DNA from: Chara braunii
Lineage: Eukaryota > Streptophyta > Charophyceae > Charales > Characeae
Direction of reading: 5' to 3'
Length of the DNA stretch: 25,184 bases
Assembly (NCBI GenBank): GCA_003427395.1
Contig: BFEA01000278.1
Location: 2,092,930-2,118,113, forward strand
Positions within the stretch are counted from its first letter, which is position 1, and each line of letters opens with the position of its first letter. Positions 18,954-25,184 of this stretch are shown here, piece by piece. The position numbers were made by a program, and so were the translations under genes. The notes beneath the pieces are model-generated. The model was given only the letters and a program-made list of their open reading frames with translations, was not told the origin of the DNA and ran no database searches.

Positions 18954-20658
18954 ATGAATCAGCAGGCGGGCGACTCCAACAGCATTGAGTACAGCATTGA
19001 CAGTATGGGTTCCCACCGGAGTTCTTCCCGCATGTCCGGTCCAAGGGGCCCATGAACCGTTGGCTGACTACCTTGGGCGGCTACAGGTATTCACGGATGC
19101 TGTAGCCACCGCCAAGGCTCAGTAGGAGGCAGCAGAGGCAGAACGTCAACGACTGGCCAATGAGGCGGCAGCCCAAGCTCAACAAACTGCTGAGGCTGAC
19201 GCAGCGGCACGAGACAGACGGAATGCCGCCAGCACGGAGTCCCTGATTCAAAGTGAGAATCAATGGACAACGCTACTCCAAGGCATGTTCTTTGTGCCTA
19301 CGGACGCGCAGGCGGAGCCAACACAGGCGGAGGCAGAGAGAAGTAACCTGGCTACCCTGATGTTGAGCGTGATGAGGGGAGTAATGTGGAACAACAAACT
19401 GCTGCAAGCACACCTGCTCACGGAACGACAACAAAGACAAAAGCACCAGCAAGACATGGTCGCTTTAACCGATGCCGTCCGTGCCGCAGCAACACAACAG
19501 CAGCAACAGCAACAGCTGTTGAACTCCACTCTCGCGCGCATCAACAACATTGAGGCTAAGACCTCAGCAGCGTCCTGGCTGCACGACAGACGCGACGAAG
19601 CAACTCAACGAGCGCATTGATCACGTCGTCACCATCATTGGCGAACTAGGTGATTTCACTAGTCCGGCCACGATCAGCAGCACGGTGGCCGCCATCAAGA
19701 CGAGCATCACCAAACTGCAGACAAGACCGGACGCCGTTACAAAGAATTACAAGATGCCGCACTTTGACATCAGCAAGTTCGACGACTACAACAAGTCGGA
19801 CGCCTTGACATGGTGGCAAAGCTTCCTCGCGGAAGCATCATGCCGCACTGTCCCGGCTGACGACATGTTTAAGGCGCTCTAGTGACAACCGATTGGAGGA
19901 GCGCAGGCATGGATGAACCATCTAGCGGCTACCAAGAAATGCACCTTCGCCGAACTTCACACGCACATCACGTGGAAGGAGTTCGAGAAGCTATGGTTCA
20001 CTCGGTTCATGGTCCGCAACGTCGTGAAGGCAGCCATGAACGAGGTGTACACCTGCTCTCAAGGGAGTATGCCAACTCGAGAATGGACAACCAAGTGGCA
20101 AAAGATAGTGACCACGCCAGGCTTCGATTTGAGTTTTACTAACCAACGATCCGAGTTCTTCTCGCGATCGTGCTCAGGACTGCGAACCGCACGGATGACA
20201 AGGCCGCAAACGAGTACGATTACGCCTCATTCCAGGCCATCCTGGATCGTGCGAACTTGGTCATCCAAACGGATGACAAGGCCGCAAACGAACGGCAGTC
20301 CCAGCCGCATTATGTGGCTAAGCATGGCTATCAACGACCGACACATAACAATGCCGTGATTTCTGAAGAAACAGTCGATCTCCACGCTGCAGCAACATCC
20401 TTGAGTGATGGAGGAATTGTAGCAGCGCTCCTGCCGAAGCGTCCCAAGAGAGTTCGGAAGAACAAGGCGACACAAGAGACGACATCGACGGGAACTGGGC
20501 AGCAGCCATGGACGGCATACAAGATAACCAAGGAAATCTATGACCTTCGTCAAAAGTACGGATATTGCCTTTGGTGCAATGGAGTCACTCACTTGACCGC
20601 GCAATGCCCCGAAAAGGGCAAGGCACGCGTACCCCGTCCTGTTAACTCGGGAAACTGA
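18954..20658 (+). pseudogene. gag: Element C gag
   Basis: ATG at 18954 (MNQQAGDSNS). After a frame change near 19050 comes a long Ala/Gln/Glu/Arg-rich coiled coil (about 19100-19600) with a poly-Gln run near 19495-19515. The capsid core follows: YKMPHFDISKFDDY, ALTWWQSFLAEA, AQAWMNHLAATKKCTFAELH and FEKLWFTRFM, which resembles retrotransposon Gag family PF03732. A basic tail leads to an intact CX2CX4HX4C zinc knuckle at 20566-20607. TAG 19123-19125, TAG-TGA at 19880-19885 and frame changes near 19050, 19560 and 20140 break it. It ends at TGA 20656-20658, directly after a slippery heptamer. Confidence 0.88.
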
Positions 20659-20698
20659 GTTACGCAAGGAGAGGGGCGACGTCTCTCCTCACTCCGCC
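20649..20698 (+). promoter_or_regulatory. Putative -1 frameshift signal, C gag-pol
   Basis: In the gag frame, G_GGA_AAC (20649-20655) is followed at once by TGA (20656-20658). After 11 nt, AGGAGAG (20667-20673) pairs perfectly with CTCTCCT (20683-20689) around a 9-nt loop. Loop bases GGCG (20675-20678) can pair with CGCC (20695-20698), an H-type pseudoknot. A -1 slip enters a frame open to about 21120 that carries the pol N-terminal linker. GGGAAAC is a known functional slippery heptamer in retroviruses. Confidence 0.75.
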
Positions 20699-21590
20699 GG
20701 ACCCGGTTGCCTTGCTAGCAATCGATGTCACTACCGGGGAGCATGCGTTAGTCGCTGATTCTCGTGCTACGTACGAGGATTATGCCGCCCAGCTGGTACC
20801 ACCACTAGACCAGCCGAGCCACGTGCACTTAGATTGCNTATGCGCAGCCTGTACACCGTCGGCAAGTGATCCGGTCAGTTCGCCACTGCTTTCCGAGGAC
20901 TCGACGGCGTGGTCAAGACTTGAGGAGCTTGACCCGCTCACGAAAGAGGACTTTGCTTGGATGCCTCTACCCTCGACCGGAACCTTGCCAAGGCCGCATT
21001 GCAACGCCTTGATGGCAAATCTACGCTCCTATTTGCACACTACAGTACCAACTTCGTTGACGGACGACGGGGTAGCGGTTGTCGATCTCCGCTCCTATCT
21101 TGCGAAGATTGACCGCGAGTTTGTACGTCGAAACCGACGCTCCTTTGCTCTATATCCGCATTCAAATCGGAAAGGCAACCTCTAGTGCCTTGATTGATTG
21201 CGGAGCGTCTCGCAACTTTATGAGCCAAGCCTTTATGGCCCGCGCAGGTCTTGGCCCGCGCGTTCGAAGGAAGACGCAACCCACGCAAGTTACACTTGCG
21301 GACGACCGCACGCAAAAGTCGATTGATCGATGCGTCGACGTCGTTCCGGTATACTTTGCGCCACTTGCGTGTGAGCCTTTGTCTTTTGACATCCTCTACA
21401 CCAAGTTTGACATGATTCTAGGCATGTCTTGGTTGCGTAGCGCCGATCATCTGGTGAACTTTCATGACCACACCGTTCACATCCGTGATCGGAACGGAGT
21501 GTTAGTCCCATGTACGGTCGCGACCCCTCACACTTCGATTGCTTGTCACGTGGTGAATTCGCGACGCCATAGCTCGGAATGACGTCGAGG
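20655..21590 (+). pseudogene. pol: Element C pol: N-terminal linker and protease
   Basis: The -1 frame from 20655 encodes an acidic, Ser/Pro/Leu-rich linker (one N at 20838) to about 21120. A frame change there leads into protease: APLLYIRIQIGKATSSALID, then CGASRNFMSQAFM. The active site reads DCGA, with Cys in place of the usual Ser or Thr, as in element B. The second motif, FDMILGMSWL, lies near 21408-21437. Another frame change near 21555 connects to RT. The protease would release Gag and Pol parts during particle maturation. Confidence 0.85.
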
Positions 21591-22564
21591 AGATGGACCT
21601 TGTATTCTTGCATGCTCTCCCCTCGCCGGATGGACCAGCCGCGTCACCGCCGAACCCACGCATTTCTCACCTCTTGGACGAGTATAGAGATGTCTTCGAG
21701 GCTCCCACCGGAACGGTTTCGGATCGGCCCATACGTCACGGGATCACTCTCGAGGCTGGTACCGTCCCTCCGCGTGGATGTATCTACCGCATGAGCGAAG
21801 AGGAACTCGAGGTGCTTCGCGCACAACTCGATGACCTTCTCGACAAGGGTTGGATTCGCCCTAGTTGCTCGCCATACGGTGCCCCTGTTCTCTTCGTCCG
21901 GAAGAAGAACAAAGATCTACGATTATGCATCGATTATCGCAAACTTAACGCACAAACCGTAAAGAACGTCGACCCTCTCCCTCGGATTGATGATCTCCTT
22001 GAGCGGTTAGGCGGCGCGACGTACTTCTCGAAGTTGGACTTGAAGTCGGGTTACCACCGGATTGAAATCCAGCCTCAAGATCGGTACAAGACCGCGTTCA
22101 AGACGCGGTACGGGCATTTTGAGTGGGTTGTCATGCCATTTGGCCTCACCAATGCCCCCGCGACTTTCCAAGGAGCTATGACGACTGAGTTTCGCGACTT
22201 GCTCGATCGCAGCGTCCTCATCTGCGTCGACGACATTTTGGTTCATAGTAGGACGTTGGACGAGCACATCGTACACCTTCGCGCTGTTTTGGATCGTTTG
22301 CGACTAGCCAAGTACAAAGCGAATCTCGACAAGTGCGAGTTCGCGAAGCAGGAGCTTGAGTACTTGGGTCATTTTGTCACGCTGAAAGACATTCGTCCCT
22401 TAGCGGACAAGATCCAAGCCATCGTGGATTGGCCGGAACCCCGTTGCACGACGAATGTACGCTCTTTCATGGGTTTGGCTGGATATTATCAGCGATTCGT
22501 CGAGTCATACTCGAAGGTGGCCGCTCCTTTGTCGAGACTTCAGTCCCCGAAGGTGCCCTTCTAG
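21591..22564 (+). pseudogene. pol: Element C pol: reverse transcriptase
   Basis: An uninterrupted RT domain of over 300 codons. In order: a GTVSDRPIRHGI connector, MSEEELEVLRAQLDDLLDKG, WIRPSCSPYGAPVLFV, LRLCIDYRKLNAQTV, PLPRIDDLLERLGG, FSKLDLKSGYHRIEI (first catalytic Asp), FKTRYGHFEWVVMPFGLTNA and the catalytic CVDDILVHS. The usual aromatic and Leu of the YLDD box are Cys and Val here. The NVRSFMGLAGYYQRFVESY connection follows. TAG at 22562-22564 ends it, and RNase H motifs continue in the same frame beyond. This is the most complete RT in the window. Confidence 0.93.
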
Positions 22565-23100
22565 TTCGACGACGCAGCCCGTGGCGCGTTCACTACGTTG
22601 AAGGCAGCAATGCAAGCCGCACCTGCCCTCCGTATATACGACCCCACCCTTCCTACCCAAGTGACTACGGACACTTCGGGATACGGTATTGGTGCGGTGT
22701 TGGAATAGTGTCTCGAGGACGGTTGGCATCCGGTCGAGTATTTCTCCCAAAAAGGTGCCTCTCGTCAACACTCTCGACGACGCTAGGAAGAAAGAGCTAC
22801 TCGCGTTCGTCACCGTTCTCAAACGGTGGCGCCACTTTCTTCTTGGCCGTCGGCGTTTTAAATGGAATACGGACAACAATCCGTTGACCTTTTACAAAAC
22901 GCAGGACACGGTCACTAGCACGATTGGTCGATGGATGTATTACATCGACCAGTTCGACTTTGACCCGTGCCACATTCCCGGTCCCGCCAATCGAGCTGCG
23001 GACGCCCTCTCACGACGGCCCGATTTTTGTGCCATTGTGACCACGGCATTCGACCTCGATGACAATCTGCAGCCGCATTTCGTTAAAAAGGCTACAAGTC
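22565..23100 (+). pseudogene. pol: Element C pol: RNase H
   Basis: In frame after the RT stop: FDDAARGAFTTLKAA, VTTDTSGYGIGAVLE (catalytic Asp), TAG at 22706-22708, then HPVEYFSQK. A frame change in an A-run near 22752 leads to DDARKKELLAFVTVLKRWRH (catalytic Glu), WNTDNNPLTFYKTQ (second Asp) and ANRAADALSRRPDF. A further indel in the A-run near 23087 joins to integrase. RNase H removes the RNA strand during cDNA synthesis. Confidence 0.88.
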
Positions 23101-24602
23101 CGATCCGACTTACTCTACGCTTTACGCGGAGCTTTCATCGGATCACCCGCCGGCTAGCCACTATCGGATTTCCGACGGGTTCCTTCTCTTTCACACGAGA
23201 GGAAAGGACTTGTTAGTTGTGCCCCAAGATCGCATCTTACGGACTCGTCTTCTCGGCGAATTCCACGACGCACGACTTTCGACACACCTTGGCGTGAACC
23301 GCACATTAGCACGCCTCCGCCAGCGTTTTCACTTGCCCGATGTCCTTTATGACGTCACGAGGTACATTGAGTCATGTGCAGTTTGCCACCGTAACAAGGG
23401 TCGATCTCGAGTCCCCTTCGGCGAACTGAAACCATTGCCGATTCCTCGGGCACCGCGCCTCTCCATTGCTATGGACGTGATAGGCCCGTTTCCCCGCGAT
23501 CGCCATGGCCATGACGATATTCTCACGGTTGATGACCGTTTGAGCAAGTATGCTCGCTTCCTTCCTTGCAAGTATCATGCTGCAGCGCCTGAGCTCGCAC
23601 GACTCTTGCACACCGGTTGGATTACCAACCAGGGTGTTCCGGAAGACATAGTGAGCGACCGAGATACTCGCTTCATGTCGGCCTTTTGGACTTCCCTCAT
23701 GGCTGAGTCTGGTACGACAATGAAGCCGAGCTCGGCTCGACACCCGCAGACGGATGGCCAGACGGAGCGAGCGCACCAGACTGCTCAGATGATGTTGCGT
23801 ACGCTCATCCGTCCCGACCAGAAAGATTGGGTTGACCGGCTTCCCGACATCGAGTTCGCCTATAACACTTTGGTGCACCCGGCGATCTGCTTCACACCAT
23901 TCGAGCTACATCATGGTGGAGAGAAAGCACGGATCTTCGATGATCTCCTTTTGCCACAGGCTGCCGACATAGACGTCCCTTGCTCTCCCGCTTCCGTTCG
24001 GAAGTACCAGGACTTGCTGATCAAAGCCGTGTGAATATGCAAAAGGCTCAGATCCGCATGCAGCAGCAGGCTAACCGACGTCGACTCCCATGTCCTTTCC
24101 GCGAGGGAGACCTTGTTTGGGTCCTCTCTGAGGAATTTGCGCTCGAGCAGGACGTTTCGCGCAAACTCCTCCCGAAATGGTTCGGACGATGGGAAGTCAC
24201 TTCTGCCGTTGGAGAGACCCTGCAGGTCCTTCCTTTGTGGTCAGCATTCCCCCGCACCTTCCAGTGCACCGGGTCTTCCACGCGTCGAAGCTGGCCATCT
24301 ACACGCCACGTTCCGCCGACGAGTTTCCCGGCCATCGATCACAGGATCCGCCTTCTATGGACGAACATCAGGAAGTCGACCGAGTCATCACGCACCGCAA
24401 GTATGGCAACAAGCCAATGCAGTTCAAAGTCACATTCAAGCAATGTGCGCCCGACGACACTCGGTGGATCTCTAGTGCAGACTTGCAGACTTCTGCACCC
24501 CTCATTTTCGCCGACTATGAGAAGCGATGCCTTGCCAAGGAAGCAGCTCGTCCCACCCGACCCATCCCGGTATCGGACAGACAACTCCGCCCTCGCAAGT
24601 AG
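23101..24602 (+). pseudogene. pol: Element C pol: integrase and chromodomain-like end
   Basis: HHCC domain: EFHDARLSTHLG and CAVCHRNKG. All three core catalytic residues are present: Asp in AMDVIGPF (near 23470), Asp in VSDRDTRF (near 23655) and Glu in HPQTDGQTERAH (near 23770), in one open stretch from about 23120 to 24034. Frame changes near 24020 and 24215 separate the C-terminal part: MQKAQIRMQQQANRRR, FREGDLVWVLSEEF, KLLPKWFGRWEV, then FHASKL and a chromodomain-like VDRVITHR...FKVTFKQ...RWISSADL. It ends at TAG 24600-24602. This is the only integrase in the window with an intact DDE triad. Confidence 0.92.
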
Positions 24603-24613
24603 CTCGGTCTTTT

Positions 24614-24624
24614 AAGAGGGGGAG
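24614..24624 (+). promoter_or_regulatory. Element C polypurine tract
   Basis: AAGAGGGGGAG follows the pol stop by 11 bases and precedes the 3' LTR start at 24627 by two. It is the plus-strand primer in reverse transcription. Confidence 0.85.
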
Positions 24625-24626
24625 TG

Positions 24627-25184
24627 TGTTACATCTTCGATGCCACACGGGTCCTACCGGACCCGACTTAGGGCTAGAGGGACACATTACGGCCTAAAGG
24701 CCCGACCCTGGGGTACTACAGGCCGTAAAGGCCTCATTTTGGACCAGACCCGACGGGCAGGCCCAAACGACATTACCGTTCGGGCCTGGCGGCGCTCTTG
24801 AGGCTGCCGCCCGCCGGTTGGGGCTGAACCGTCAATCTTGACGGTTCAGGGCATGGCCAGGCCTCGCAGCATAGAGGCCGGCCTCTGCCCCACCGGTACA
24901 AAAGTACCGGTCCAGCCTCACTTCGGCATCGAACCACCGGCACTCTCGCGGTGCGTTATGGTATAGCGCCAGAGCGCTAGCGTTATTCTTAGCGCAGGAG
25001 CACGAGGAGCAGCGGCAGCAGCAATATCGCAGCAGCGGCGACTGAGCAGATCGGCGGCCATAGCCGCCTGAGGTATCGGGAGCCGGGGGTTCTCTCCTCC
25101 CTCCCGTCGCCAGTCCCCTCTCTCTCTCTCTCCTCCTCGACTCCCTTCTTCTTCTTCTTCTTCTTCTTCAGACTTCATCTTCTT
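24627..25184 (+). repeat. Element C 3' LTR (partial)
   Basis: Matches the 5' LTR from TGTTACATC on; the window ends inside its CTT tract. Differences are mostly transitions, plus a deletion of about 24 bp near 25035. The hairpins are largely kept: GAACCGTCAA (24826-24835) pairs perfectly with TTGACGGTTC, the ACCGGTAC hairpin has loop AAAA instead of GAAA, and GGCGGC-CATA-GCCGCC recurs at 25053-25068. Confidence 0.92.

Larger units (their letters stand above)
16685..25184 (+). mobile_element. Element C, Ty3/gypsy chromovirus-like retrotransposon
   Basis: Nearly full-length plus-strand element inserted in the 5' LTR of B. It has a 1106-bp 5' LTR, primer site, leader, gag, frameshift site, pol, polypurine tract and the start of the 3' LTR at 24627. 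Terminal inverted repeats TGTTACA/TGTAACA bound the LTR. The visible parts of the two LTRs differ by roughly 4 percent by eye plus a deletion of about 24 bp, mostly transitions. Stops and several single-base frame changes disable the genes, but all catalytic motifs except some frames are legible. The 3' end and target duplication lie past the window. Confidence 0.93.

Noticed and set aside
9161-24602. TAG reassigned as a sense codon, given many in-frame TAGs
   Set aside because: The conserved C-terminal ends of pol in B (9161-9163) and C (24600-24602) both use TAG as terminator, next to polypurine tracts, and indels also break the genes. Decay explains the pattern better.

Overview
The window is nuclear, repeat-derived eukaryotic DNA. 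It holds three Ty3/gypsy LTR retrotransposons (called A, B and C here), smaller insertions and simple repeats. I see no host gene, rRNA, tRNA or CRISPR array. Each element keeps gag, protease, reverse transcriptase (RT), RNase H, integrase and a C-terminal chromodomain-like module, in Ty3/gypsy order and with chromovirus features. Two carry a primer site resembling initiator tRNA-Met. This fits a plant-lineage genome; a streptophyte alga such as Chara is my guess from element style and is not proven. All reading frames are broken by stops and indels, so every gene is called a pseudogene. Two N bases (17272, 20838) show this is a draft assembly.

Layout. Element A (+, about 1-6970) is the most decayed. 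It has a GA-rich leader or LTR remnant, a 175-bp duplication, only the C-terminal end of gag, then pol from about 1952 to 6438. Its RT is split by a foldback tandem repeat (2808-3471) and by a hAT-like non-autonomous DNA transposon (3609-4056). 6439-7861 is probable A 3' LTR or flank. Element B (-, 7862-16684) has LTR copies at both ends, a primer site at 15754-15766, gag at 14287-12737, pol at 12740-9161 and a polypurine tract at 9144-9131. Element C (+, 16685 to beyond the window end) is inserted in the 5' LTR of B. It has a 1106-bp 5' LTR, a primer site at 17794-17806, an intron-like AT-rich leader, gag at 18954-20658, pol at 20655-24602, a polypurine tract and the first 558 bp of the 3' LTR.

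Most notable. In both B and C the gag frame ends with a canonical -1 slippery heptamer placed directly against the gag stop codon, followed by a perfect stem-loop with possible pseudoknot pairing, and the -1 frame leads into pol. Two diverged elements with the same arrangement suggest that this family makes Gag-Pol by programmed -1 frameshifting, whereas many plant chromoviruses have one fused ORF. Other signals are a ~30-bp periodic CGCCAC array in both LTRs of B, a chain of hairpins in the LTR of C, a perfect hairpin shared by the leader of A and the LTRs of C, and a candidate spliced leader in C.
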